From assembly GCA_938040985.1 (NCBI GenBank), contig CALHZD010000116.1, positions 1 to 31,622 on the forward strand: DNA of 31,622 bases, given 5' to 3'. Origin of the DNA: an uncultured Propionivibrio sp. (lineage in GTDB: Bacteria; Pseudomonadota; Gammaproteobacteria; Burkholderiales; Rhodocyclaceae). Made by a program: the position numbers and the translations under genes. This document shows, one piece after another, positions 23,299-30,958 of this stretch. A model generated the notes under the pieces. It was not told the DNA's origin. It worked only from the letters and a program-made list of their open reading frames with translations, and searched no databases. Positions within the stretch are counted from its first letter, which is position 1. Each line of letters begins with the position of its first letter.

Positions 23299-25302
23299 AT
23301 GACTACCCCTGCTTCCTTGGCCAATGCTATTCGTATCCTGGCGATTGATGGCGTGCAGGCCGCCAATTCCGGCCATCCCGGTGCGCCGATGGGCATGGCG
23401 GAAATCGCCGTTTCTCTCTGGAACCACAACTTGAAGCACAACCCGGCTGACCCCAAATGGCCTGACCGCGACCGTTTCGTGCTTTCCAACGGCCATGCGT
23501 CGATGCTGATCTATTCGCTGCTTTATTTGACGGGCTACGATCTGCCGCTCGATGAACTGAAAAAGTTCCGCCAGCTGCACAGCAAAACACCGGGGCATCC
23601 GGAAGTCGGCCACACGCCGGGCGTCGAAACCACTACCGGCCCGCTCGGTCAGGGCCTAAGCAATGCGGTCGGCATGGCGCTGGGCGAAAAACTGCTGGCC
23701 GCCGAATTCAACCGCGACGGTCATGCCATCGTCGATCACTATACGTATGTGTTCCTGGGCGACGGTTGCCTGATGGAAGGCATCTCGCACGAAGCCTGTT
23801 CGCTGGCCGGCGTCTGGAAACTCGCCAAACTGATTGCCTTCTACGACGATAATGGCATCTCCATCGACGGCCATGTCGAAGGCTGGTTTGCCGACGACAC
23901 GCCGAAACGCTTTGAAGCCTATGGCTGGAACGTCATCCGCAATGTCGACGGGCACGACGTTGCGGCCGTCGACCGCGCCATTGCCGCCGCCAAGGCGCAG
24001 ACCGACCGGCCGACGCTGATCTGCTGCAAAACGACGATCGGCAAAGGTTCGCCGCATAAGGCCGGCACGCACGAAGTGCACGGCGCACCGCTCGGTCAGG
24101 ACGAGATTGCCGCTACGCGCGCCGCGCTTGGCATTGACTGGCCGCCGTTCGAAATCCCGGCCGATATTCTGGCCGCCTGGAACGCCAAGGCCGCCGGCGC
24201 CAAGCAGCAGGCGGCCTGGAATGAGCGCTTTGCCGCCTACCGCAAGGCCTATCCCGATCTGGCCGCCGAATTTGAGCGCCGCATGCGGGGCGAGCTGACG
24301 GCGCATTACGCCGCCGGGTCGGCCGAAGCGCTCAAGGGCATCATCGACAAGGCGGAAGTCATCGCCACGCGCAAGTCTTCACAGAATGCCATCCAGGCGC
24401 TGGCGCCGCTGGTTCCGGAATTTGTTGGCGGCTCGGCCGATCTGGCGCCGTCCAACCTGACGATGTGGAAAGGCTGTCGTGAGCTTAAACCGGCAAGCCT
24501 CAATGAAGGCGGCAACTACATTCACTACGGCGTGCGCGAATTCGGCATGGCGGCGATCATGAACGGCTTGTGCCTGCATGGCGGTTTCCGCCCGTTTGGC
24601 GGCACTTTCCTGATGTTCTCCGAATATGCGCGCAACGCCATCCGCATGGCGGCGCTGATGCAGGTCAATCCGATCTACGTGTTTACGCACGACTCGATCG
24701 GCGTCGGCGAGGATGGGCCGACGCACCAGCCGGTCGAGCAGACCGCGACGCTGCGCATGGTGCCTAATCTCGACGTCTGGCGGCCGTGCGACAGCGTTGA
24801 GACCTTCGTCGCCTGGCAGGTCGCCATTGAGCATAGAAGCACGCCGACGGCGCTGATCCTGACCCGCCAGAATCTGGCGCACCAGGCGCGCGATGCCGCA
24901 CAGGTCGCCGCCATCCGCAAAGGCGGCTACGTGCTCAAGGATTGCGTTGATGCGCCGCAGGCCGTCATTATCGCCACCGGTTCGGAAGTTGCGCTGGCCG
25001 TGGCGGCGCAGCAGACGCTGGCGGAAAAAGGCATTCCGGCGCGCGTCGTCTCGATGCCTTCGCCGTTTGCTTTCGATGCCCAGGACAAGGCGTATCGAGA
25101 TGCCGTCTTGCCGCCGGATGTCCCGCGCGTGGCTGTCGAAGCCGGTTCGACGGCGGGCTGGTATCGCTATGTCGGCCTGAAGGGCGCCGTGGTCGGCATC
25201 GACCGCTTCGGCGAATGCGGCCCTGCCGCGCAGGTCTTCGAATACCTCGGCATCACCGCGCCGAAGGTCGTCGAAGCGGTTGAGAAGGTGCTGGCCGGCT
25301 GA
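23299..25302 (+). CDS. tkt: Transketolase
   Basis: Encodes 667 residues, the usual length. It moves two-carbon ketol units between sugar phosphates, linking pentose phosphates to glycolysis, in the cytoplasm with thiamine diphosphate and Mg2+. The start is the ATG at 23299, with ACAGGAG seven bases upstream; the frame is open further upstream but that stretch overlaps pfp in another frame. Motifs are SGHPGAPMGMAEI (24-36), GPLGQGLSNAVGMA (114-127), the diphosphate-binding GDGCLMEG (154-161) ending DDNGISIDGH, the activating glutamate in VREFGMAAIMNG, and DSIGVGEDGPTHQPVEQ. No residue looks missing. It is followed by a strong terminator. Confidence 0.97.
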   Translation: MTTPASLANAIRILAIDGVQAANSGHPGAPMGMAEIAVSLWNHNLKHNPADPKWPDRDRFVLSNGHASMLIYSLLYLTGYDLPLDELKKFRQLHSKTPGHPEVGHTPGVETTTGPLGQGLSNAVGMALGEKLLAAEFNRDGHAIVDHYTYVFLGDGCLMEGISHEACSLAGVWKLAKLIAFYDDNGISIDGHVEGWFADDTPKRFEAYGWNVIRNVDGHDVAAVDRAIAAAKAQTDRPTLICCKTTIGKGSPHKAGTHEVHGAPLGQDEIAATRAALGIDWPPFEIPADILAAWNAKAAGAKQQAAWNERFAAYRKAYPDLAAEFERRMRGELTAHYAAGSAEALKGIIDKAEVIATRKSSQNAIQALAPLVPEFVGGSADLAPSNLTMWKGCRELKPASLNEGGNYIHYGVREFGMAAIMNGLCLHGGFRPFGGTFLMFSEYARNAIRMAALMQVNPIYVFTHDSIGVGEDGPTHQPVEQTATLRMVPNLDVWRPCDSVETFVAWQVAIEHRSTPTALILTRQNLAHQARDAAQVAAIRKGGYVLKDCVDAPQAVIIATGSEVALAVAAQQTLAEKGIPARVVSMPSPFAFDAQDKAYRDAVLPPDVPRVAVEAGSTAGWYRYVGLKGAVVGIDRFGECGPAAQVFEYLGITAPKVVEAVEKVLAG

Positions 25303-25372
25303 CCGGCCCGCCCGAGAGACGCAGGGCGATACCGCCTGAAATCGGCGGGCCTGCCGGCTCCCGTCAAACCTG

Positions 25373-25412
25373 CCAACCCCGCCAATCCAGTCTTTGTGGC
25401 GGGGTTGGTTTT
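25373..25412 (+). terminator. Strong terminator after transketolase
   Basis: A perfect 12-bp stem, CCAACCCCGCCA (25373-25384) and TGGCGGGGTTGG (25397-25408), followed by TTTTGG. A second possible hairpin (GGCCCGCC with GGCGGGCC) lies just upstream, between 25305 and 25352. Confidence 0.85.
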
Positions 25413-25445
25413 GGCGTTTCCGGGCGGGCGCCTTTGTAAAAGTAG

Positions 25446-25525
25446 GGCCTTGGCTTCGCCTTGCCGTACTGTGTGGTCTGCCGGCGGCGCGCAGCCTTGT
25501 TTTTTGGCAAAGTCGAGCCGCTATA
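25446..25525 (-). repeat. Correia-like element, one end missing
   Basis: Read on the minus strand from 25525: TATAGCGGCTCGACTTTGCC, then AAAAAACAAGGC, GCCGGCAG, and CAGTACGGCAAGGCGAAGCC. The order ACAAGGC, then GCCGGCAG, then CAGTACGGCAAGGC is that of the Correia interior and of the element at 10913-11020. The first 20 bases match the partial copy at 9824. No second TATAG end is found; the left limit near 25446 is approximate. Confidence 0.55.
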
Positions 25526-25534
25526 AAAAGAGCT

Positions 25535-25730
25535 GGCCTGGAGCCCTTGTATTTAGGGCGTCTCAGGGGCGATGCTCTGGAACCCGCGTAAACAGGGTGT
25601 CTCCGGGCAGGGCGGCCGCCAGCCCTTTATTGATACGGGTTTCAGAGGCGCCTGCCCGGAAAACCCTTTATCCACGCGGGTTTCCGGGGCGCCTTCCGGA
25701 AATCCTTGTTTCACCGCGGCGTGCCGGCTG
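25535..25730. repeat. Array of CCC-N-GGG repeat units
   Basis: Four to five units follow each other. Forward ones start near 25540 (GGAGCCCTTGTATTTAGGGC) and 25580 (GGAACCCGCGTAAACAGGG). Reversed ones are near 25620 (AGCCCTTTATTGATACGGGT) and 25660 (ACCCTTTATCCACGCGGGTT). A worn unit follows near 25700. Unit spacing is about 40 bases, with GGGC-rich connectors such as GTCTCCGGGCAGG and CGGGGCGCCTTCC. Orientation switches in the middle, so the array can fold into a large hairpin. It fills the gap between tkt and the DUF1840 gene. Confidence 0.7.
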
Positions 25731-25787
25731 AGCCGATACGCTAGAATGAAAACCGATTATGGAATCAGCCTGAATGGAGAGCGTGAC

Positions 25788-26186
25788 ATGCTAGTGAGAC
25801 TGACCTCAAGTACCTCCGGCGAAGTGGTGATGCTGGCCGAACATCTGCGCGGCCTGCTTGAAATGCTGGGCAAGGACTGTACGGCGCGTGGAATTTTCAC
25901 GCTGGAACAGTTGCCGCCGACCATTGCGAAGTTGAAAACCTTGGTCGAGGCAGACCGGCAGGCGGCGCATCTATACGAACAGGCCAGAATTCAGGCGGAA
26001 AACCGGGCCGAAAAAATGGCCGGGGAGGCCGCGGAGAATGATGCGAAAGAAGATGCGGAAGAGGACGAGGCCTCCGCCGAAACGCCGATCTGGCTAGGGC
26101 AGCGCGCCGTACCGCTGCTGCACCTGATGGAACGGACGTTGCAGGAAAAAGGTTTCATCCTGTGGCAGGCTGACCGCGATTTTTGA
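25788..26186 (+). CDS. DUF1840 family protein
   Basis: Encodes 132 residues. The start is the ATG at 25788, preceded six bases upstream by GGAGAG; upstream in-frame codons lie in the repeat array. The N-terminus MLVRLTSSTSGEVVMLAEHLRGLLEMLGKD and the following RGIFTLEQLPPTIAKLKTLVEAD are those of the DUF1840 family. The C-terminal WLGQRAVPLLHLMERTLQEKGFILW is its second conserved block. In between is a charged, acidic alanine/glutamate linker (about 72-100), variable in the family. There is no signal peptide; it is cytoplasmic. The function is unknown. Its stop codon lies 36 bases before the start of the amidase gene, so the two are likely co-transcribed. Confidence 0.85.
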   Translation: MLVRLTSSTSGEVVMLAEHLRGLLEMLGKDCTARGIFTLEQLPPTIAKLKTLVEADRQAAHLYEQARIQAENRAEKMAGEAAENDAKEDAEEDEASAETPIWLGQRAVPLLHLMERTLQEKGFILWQADRDF

Positions 26187-26221
26187 ATAGCGTGCCGTTT
26201 CGAGTGCGGAGGATTCAGCTC

Positions 26222-27013
26222 GTGCGGGCCGTGCGCTGGGTTTTATCTGCGCTGCCGCTATTTTTTGCGCTCGGCCCATGCTGGGCGGAGGCTGCCGCCG
26301 CGCCGGTCGAGGCGGAGAAAGCGGCCGGCGCGCCGAGGGAGGCAGGCTTCTCCGAAGTCGCCGTCGACGTCGGCCATACGCTGACCCAACCCGGCGCTGT
26401 CAGCGCGCGCGGCCGCGTCGAATTTGAATTTAACCGCGATCTGGCCGGTCTGCTGGTCGATGCGCTGCACGCCCGCGGTCTGGCCGTGCGGCCGGTCAAT
26501 TTCGACGGGCGTATCGCCAGCCTGTATGAGCGGCCGATGGTTGCCGCTGGGGCGGATTTTTTCATTTCCATCCATCATGATTCGGTGCAGCCGGAACTGC
26601 TCGAAGAATGGGAATGGGAAGGCAAGACGCAGACCTACAGCGACGCGCATCGCGGCTTTTCGCTGTTCGTTTCGCGCGACAGCCCCGATCTGGACGCCAG
26701 CCTGCGCTGCGCGTCGGCGATTGGCGCGCGCCTGCGCCATATGGGTTTTGCGCCGGCGACGCACCATGCCCATTCCCTACCCGGCCGCGAACGCCCGTAC
26801 GCCGACGAACAGAACGCCGTGCATTTCTATGACAATCTTGTTGTCCTCTATCGCACGAGTCTGCCGGCGGTGCTGTTCGAGGCCGGCGTCATCAAGCACC
26901 GCGACGAGGAGCTGGAACTGCGCGACCGGCAGCGTCAGCAGCGCATGGTCGACGCCATTGCCAGCGGCATCGCGGCCTGCCTGTATGTGCGCAAGGCCGC
27001 CGAGGCCGAATGA
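26222..27013 (+). CDS. Secreted N-acetylmuramoyl-L-alanine amidase (Amidase_3)
   Basis: Encodes 263 residues from a GTG at 26222. This start is chosen because GCGGAGG lies nine bases upstream and the first residues then form a signal peptide (MRAVRWVLSALPLFFALGPCWAEA). A TTG at 26183 overlapping the previous stop codon would add 13 residues. The catalytic zinc domain is visible: H52 in VAVDVGHT, a glutamate in RVEFEFN (67 or 69), H118 in SIHHDS, and the general-base E220 in AVLFEAGVIKHRDEE. These are the AmiA/AmiC-type residues. The domain lacks the N-terminal AMIN domain of AmiC. It would cut the amide bond between N-acetylmuramic acid and the stem peptide in the periplasm, in cell separation or wall turnover. 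Confidence 0.88.
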   Translation: MRAVRWVLSALPLFFALGPCWAEAAAAPVEAEKAAGAPREAGFSEVAVDVGHTLTQPGAVSARGRVEFEFNRDLAGLLVDALHARGLAVRPVNFDGRIASLYERPMVAAGADFFISIHHDSVQPELLEEWEWEGKTQTYSDAHRGFSLFVSRDSPDLDASLRCASAIGARLRHMGFAPATHHAHSLPGRERPYADEQNAVHFYDNLVVLYRTSLPAVLFEAGVIKHRDEELELRDRQRQQRMVDAIASGIAACLYVRKAAEAE

Positions 27014-27088
27014 GCGCGATACAATGCGGGCGTTTTCCCGTATCGTTCCAAATGTCGGCTTAACACGCCAAAGAACTGAATAATTGCC

Positions 27089-27991
27089 ATGCCCGCTTCT
27101 CTCGATCATCTGCTCGTTGTTGCGCTGTCTTCGCGGGCGCTCTTCGATTTCGAGGAAGAAAACCGCGTCTTCGAGGAACAGGACGACCGCGCCTACATGG
27201 AGTTGCAGCTCGACCGGCTGGAACAGGCCGCCCCGCCCGGCGTGGCTTTTCCCCTGGTGAAAAAACTGCTGGCGTTTAATGCCGACGGCAGGCAGCGCGT
27301 CGAGGTGGTCATCCTTTCGCGCAACGATCCGGTGTCCGGCCTGCGCGTTTTCCGTTCGGCGGAAGAAAATGGCCTGAAACTCGGGCGCGGCGTATTTACC
27401 CGCGGCCGACCGCCCTATGCCTTTCTTGATCCGCTGGGCGCGCACCTTTTTCTCTCGGCCAATGCCGACGACGTGCGCAAGGCGCTGGCGGCGGGGTTCC
27501 CGGCGGCGCAGGTGTTCGCCCACTCGCACATCGATCCCGACCGCCATGCGGAAGAATTGCGCATCGCTTTTGACGGTGACGCCGTGCTCTTCTCGGATGA
27601 GGCGGAGCGCGTTTATGCCACGCAAGGCCTGAACGGTTTCCATGATCACGAACGCACCTATGTCGAGCGGCCTTTGCCGCCGGGGCCGTTCAAGCCGCTG
27701 CTTGAAGCCTTGCAGCGCCTGCAAAATCTCGACGGCGCGCCGGCGCCGGTGCGCCTGCGTACGGCGCTGGTCACGGCGCGCAGCGCGCCGGCGCATGAAC
27801 GGGCGATCCGCACCCTGATGCAATGGGGCGTTTCGGTGGATGAAGCGATGTTCCTTGGCGGGCTGGATAAAGGCCCGTTTCTCGCCAAATTCGAGCCGGA
27901 TTTCTTTTTCGACGATCAGACCGGGCATTGCGAATCCGCCGCCCGCGCCGGCCCGGCCGGCCATGTGCCCAGCGGCGTAAGGAACGCCTGA
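27089..27991 (+). CDS. Cytosolic 5'-nucleotidase (NT5C1-like)
   Basis: Encodes 300 residues of the 5_nucleotid family (the bacterial relatives of animal cytosolic 5'-nucleotidase IA/IB). Diagnostic segments are LLVVALSSRALFDFEEENRVFEEQ (residues 8-31), VEVVILSRNDPVSGLRVFRSAEENGL, FLSANADDVRKAL, IAFDGDAVLFSDEAERVY with the acidic catalytic cluster, and the C-terminal FLGGLDKGPFLAKFEPDFFFDDQTGHCESA. It lacks a signal peptide, so it acts inside the cell, dephosphorylating nucleoside monophosphates such as IMP, GMP or AMP. It is 75 bases behind the amidase. No strong ribosome-binding site is visible. A repeat-filled gap follows. Confidence 0.9.
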   Translation: MPASLDHLLVVALSSRALFDFEEENRVFEEQDDRAYMELQLDRLEQAAPPGVAFPLVKKLLAFNADGRQRVEVVILSRNDPVSGLRVFRSAEENGLKLGRGVFTRGRPPYAFLDPLGAHLFLSANADDVRKALAAGFPAAQVFAHSHIDPDRHAEELRIAFDGDAVLFSDEAERVYATQGLNGFHDHERTYVERPLPPGPFKPLLEALQRLQNLDGAPAPVRLRTALVTARSAPAHERAIRTLMQWGVSVDEAMFLGGLDKGPFLAKFEPDFFFDDQTGHCESAARAGPAGHVPSGVRNA

Positions 27992-28108
27992 CCGATCGGC
28001 GCGGCCCACTGCCTGACTGTAAATTTCGGGGGGCTGGTCAAATTTCATACTTTCCCCGAGACGCTTGGCGCTAAAGGACAAAACTCATGCTCAAGGCCTC
28101 ATTCTTCA

Positions 28109-28198
28109 GATAGGCACGCCGGGAACCCGCGTAAACACTGGGCTGGCGGGCAGGCCTTCCGGAAACGCCCGTTTTACGCGGGTTGCGGGGCAGGCCGC
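28109..28198 (+). repeat. 90-bp repeat copy A (dispersed family)
   Basis: Starts GATAGGCACGCCGGGAACCC, contains the inverted pair AACCCGCGTAAAC ... GTTTTACGCGGGTT around GGGCTGGCGGGCAGGCC, and ends GGGGCAGGCCGC. It matches copy B at 28371 with 4 differences in 90 positions. The stretch 27992-28108 before it holds nothing I recognise. Confidence 0.8.
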
Positions 28199-28303
28199 CG
28201 CGGGTCGTATTATGGGTCAAGCACAAGCCTGCCAGTCAGCGGAGCGCAATGACTCGTCGGCCTGTGCTCCGCCTCTTTTGGACGTTTCCGCCCGGTCGCT
28301 TCT

Positions 28304-28370
28304 GGAACCCTTGTCCATCGGGCGTTTGCGGACAGGCAATCTGGGAGCGCCCGTAAATAGGGGACTTACG
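28304..28370 (+). repeat. Degenerate repeat units between copies A and B
   Basis: GGAACCCTTGTCCATCGGGC (28304-28323) and CGCCCGTAAATAGGGGACTT belong to the same CCC-N-GGG pattern. Together with copies A and B they make a continuous cluster in the gap between the 5'-nucleotidase and the tannase. Confidence 0.5.
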
Positions 28371-28460
28371 GATAGGCACGCCGGGAACCCGCGTAAACAT
28401 TGGGCTGGCGGGCAGCCCCTCCGGAAACGCCCGTTTTACGCGGGCTGCGGGGCAGGCCGC
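28371..28460 (+). repeat. 90-bp repeat copy B (dispersed family)
   Basis: 86 of 90 positions equal copy A at 28109-28198. The inverted pair AACCCGCGTAAAC ... GTTTTACGCGGGCT is kept. The GGGCTGGCGGGCAGCCC hairpin inside it is also present, word for word, in the cluster at the start of the window (89-105). Confidence 0.8.
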
Positions 28461-28633
28461 TGCCGGCAGTGCCGGTCGTACGGCGAGGCGCGCCGACAGC
28501 GTATTGCTTCGATTTGAAACGAATATCAAGCGGCCCCCCCGCTTTTTTTGCGGCATCAGGCGGGGCGAGCGCGCGTTTTTCTTGCCGCTGCGGGCGGCTA
28601 TACTGCCCCTTCCACAACCCACCGGAGTTTCCC

Positions 28634-30181
28634 ATGCGCAAAACCCTCACCACCGCCATCCTGCTGACGCTCGCCGCCGGCGCCCACGCCGACGAAAAAA
28701 GCTGCCGCGCCCTGCAACAGGCGGCGTTGCCCGCGACCGTCATCAACAGCGCCGTCTGGTCGGACGGCACCATCGGCGGCGACAACATGGCCGCGCTTAC
28801 CGGCGGCTCTGCCGACGCACAAAAAGCGCCGCCGCATTGCGTCGTCAGCGGCGAAATCGGCGCGCGCACCGGCGCCGACGGCAAACACTACGGCATCAAA
28901 TTCGAGCTGCGCCTGCCGGAAAACTGGAACCGGCGCTTCCTCTTCCAGGGCGGCGGCGGGGTGGACGGCTTCGTCGCCCCGGCGGTCGGCAACATCCCCG
29001 TGCGCAGCTCCACCGCCACCCCGGCCTTGATGCGCGGCTACGCCGTACTCAGCATGGACGGCGGCCACCCCACGCCCACCCCCGACTTCGGCGCCGACCA
29101 GCAGGCGCGCCTCGACTTCGCCTATCAGGCGACCGGCAAAGTCACCCCCGTCGCCAAAGCCCTCATCCGGCAGCATTACGGCCAGGCGCCGCAACACAGC
29201 ACCTTCATGGGCTGCTCGAACGGCGGGCGGGAAGCGCTGATAGCCGCGCAGCGCTACCCGCTGGAATTTGACGGCATCATCGCCGCCAACTCCGGCTTCC
29301 GCCTCTCGCGCGCCGCCGTCGCCCAGCAGTGGGACTACCAGCAACTCATGAAAGCCGCGCCGACGAACGACAAAGGCGAAAAAATCCTCGCCAACGCGCT
29401 GACGCAGGCAGACCTCGACCAGGTCAGCGCTGCCGTCCTCCAGCACTGCGACAGCAAAGACGGCCGCGCCGACGGCGTCATCAACGCCTGGGAAAACTGC
29501 GACTTCCAGCCCGATGGCCTTGACCTGCCCAAAGAAAAAATCGCCGCGCTGAAAGCCGTGATGGACGGCGCGCACGACAGCAAGGGCAACCCCATCTACA
29601 GCGGCTGGTACTACGACAGCGGGCTGAACCAGCCCGACTGGCGCAAATGGAAACTCGGCACCTCGCAAACCGCCGAAGCGGACGCGCGCAGCGTCACCCT
29701 CGGCGCGGGCTCGCTGCTGTGGTACTTCATGACCCCTGCCGTGCCCGATTTCGATTTAACAACATTCGACTTCGACCGCGACCCGCCGAAAACCTACCAG
29801 ACCGGCGCGCTCAACGACGCCGTCAGCACCGACCTTAGCAGCTTCAAGGCAAACGGCGGCAAACTCATCATCGTCACCGGCGTCTCCGACCCTGTCTTCT
29901 CCGCCAAAGACCAGGTCGCGTGGTACCGGGCGCTGCAACAGGACACCGCCGATGCGCACAGCTTCAGCCGCCTCTTCATGGTGCCGGGCATGAACCACTG
30001 CGGCGGCGGCAAAGCCTACAACGACTTCGACCCGCTCACCGCGCTGGAAAACTGGCAGGACAAAGGCGAAGCGCCGCAACAACTGCTGGCGCGCGGCAAA
30101 GCCTTCCCGAATCAGAAAATGCCGCTCTGCGCCTACCCGCAAGTGGCGACGTATAAAGACGGCAACTATCGTTGCCAGTAA
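28634..30181 (+). CDS. Secreted tannase / feruloyl esterase family hydrolase
   Basis: Encodes 515 residues. The start is the ATG at 28634 with CCGGAG seven bases before it; it gives a signal peptide (MRKTLTTAILLTLAAGAHA). The alpha/beta-hydrolase fold shows the tannase/feruloyl esterase layout: LPENWNRRFLFQGGGGVDG, LMRGYAVLSMDGGHPTP, the nucleophile S195 in FMGCSNGGREAL, D419 in VSDPVFSAKD and H455 in PGMNHCGGG. C194 and C456 next to the triad form the characteristic disulfide-linked CS-D-HC motif. It would hydrolyse ester bonds of gallic, ferulic or related aromatic acids outside the cytoplasm; the exact ester is not predictable. Codon use looks more strongly C-ending than in neighbours such as tkt, which may indicate acquisition. 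Isolated single gene. Confidence 0.92.
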   Translation: MRKTLTTAILLTLAAGAHADEKSCRALQQAALPATVINSAVWSDGTIGGDNMAALTGGSADAQKAPPHCVVSGEIGARTGADGKHYGIKFELRLPENWNRRFLFQGGGGVDGFVAPAVGNIPVRSSTATPALMRGYAVLSMDGGHPTPTPDFGADQQARLDFAYQATGKVTPVAKALIRQHYGQAPQHSTFMGCSNGGREALIAAQRYPLEFDGIIAANSGFRLSRAAVAQQWDYQQLMKAAPTNDKGEKILANALTQADLDQVSAAVLQHCDSKDGRADGVINAWENCDFQPDGLDLPKEKIAALKAVMDGAHDSKGNPIYSGWYYDSGLNQPDWRKWKLGTSQTAEADARSVTLGAGSLLWYFMTPAVPDFDLTTFDFDRDPPKTYQTGALNDAVSTDLSSFKANGGKLIIVTGVSDPVFSAKDQVAWYRALQQDTADAHSFSRLFMVPGMNHCGGGKAYNDFDPLTALENWQDKGEAPQQLLARGKAFPNQKMPLCAYPQVATYKDGNYRCQ

Positions 30182-30197
30182 CTGCACGGCTCAGTAA

Positions 30198-30220
30198 AAA
30201 GCCCCGCGAGTCGGGGCTTT
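30198..30220. terminator. Bidirectional terminator between convergent genes
   Basis: AAAGCCCCG (30198-30206), loop CGAGT, CGGGGCTTT (30212-30220). On the minus strand the stem is followed by TT, so it ends in five U in total; on the plus strand by GCTT. It serves the tannase gene and the convergent exonuclease gene. Confidence 0.85.
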
Positions 30221-30254
30221 GCTTGATATCCACTCCAGAATCGCTCCCAGAAAA

Positions 30255-30815
30255 TCACCTGAGTGCATTGGCGCGCCTGGTGATGGTTTTATTCAATGCG
30301 ATTGGGGCGCCGTCGAAGACGTGCAGGGCAATGCGGGCGCAGGCTTCGGCGTCGGCAAGGGCGTGGTGGTGCCGCTCCAGCGGGATGCCGAGGTAGCGGG
30401 CGACGGTGGCGAGTTTGTGGTTGGGCAGGTTGGGGTAGGTTTTGCGCGCCTGGCGGCAGGTGCAATAGAAGCGGTTTTCCTGCGGCGGCAGGCCGTAGGC
30501 GGCGAGCACGGCGCGCAGGCAGCCGGCGTCGAACGGGCTGTTGTGCGCAACGAGCGGCAGGCCGGCAATTTTCGGCAGCACTTCTTGCCAGATCGCGGGG
30601 AAGGGCGGCGCGCGGCGGGTGTCGGCGGCGCTGATGCCGTGGATGCAGGTGTTGAAGGCGCTGTAGTAGTTGGGAATGGGCCTAATCAGGTGGTAATAGC
30701 TGTCCACGAGCCGGCCGTCTGCTACGAAGACGAGGCCGATGCTGCATACGCTGCTGGGATTGCGGTTAGCAGTTTCAAAATCGAGGGCGACAAAGTGTTG
30801 CCTGGGGCATAGCAA
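30255..30815 (-). CDS. DEDDh 3'-5' exonuclease (DnaQ/epsilon-like)
   Basis: Encodes 186 residues with no other domain. The active-site residues of the DnaQ-like DEDDh group are present: D12 and E14 in ALDFETAN, D96 in AHNSPFD, and H150 with D155 in HHALADAEACA. The block CSIGLVFVADGRLVDSYYHLIRP and IHGISAADTRRAPPFPAIWQEV is typical of the stand-alone exonucleases annotated as DNA polymerase III epsilon-like. It would remove nucleotides from 3' ends of DNA or RNA; it is probably not the main replication proofreader. No ATG fits the frame: the likely start is TTG at 30815 (CTG two codons earlier is possible), since the conserved region begins at residue 8. No clear ribosome-binding site is seen, so the start is uncertain. 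Confidence 0.87.
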   Translation of the reverse strand: MLCPRQHFVALDFETANRNPSSVCSIGLVFVADGRLVDSYYHLIRPIPNYYSAFNTCIHGISAADTRRAPPFPAIWQEVLPKIAGLPLVAHNSPFDAGCLRAVLAAYGLPPQENRFYCTCRQARKTYPNLPNHKLATVARYLGIPLERHHHALADAEACARIALHVFDGAPIALNKTITRRANALR

Positions 30816-30958
30816 TCCCAGAAATTAAGGTGAGCAGGCGGTGCGCCGAAGACGGCACATATTAGTACGGCCACCGGCTTCCCGTAAAAATTGCGTAGAG
30901 CTTTGATGGGTGTCCGGTCAGGTGCGCCGACGCACCCAGATGATTTTCTGGAATGGGG

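Noticed and set aside
25535..25730. CRISPR array
   Set aside because: Units are degenerate, change orientation and lack constant-length unique spacers; no cas genes are present.
26777..28081. Long minus-strand open frame of 434 codons
   Set aside because: It covers the amidase and 5'-nucleotidase genes in the opposite direction, and both of those have clear family motifs.
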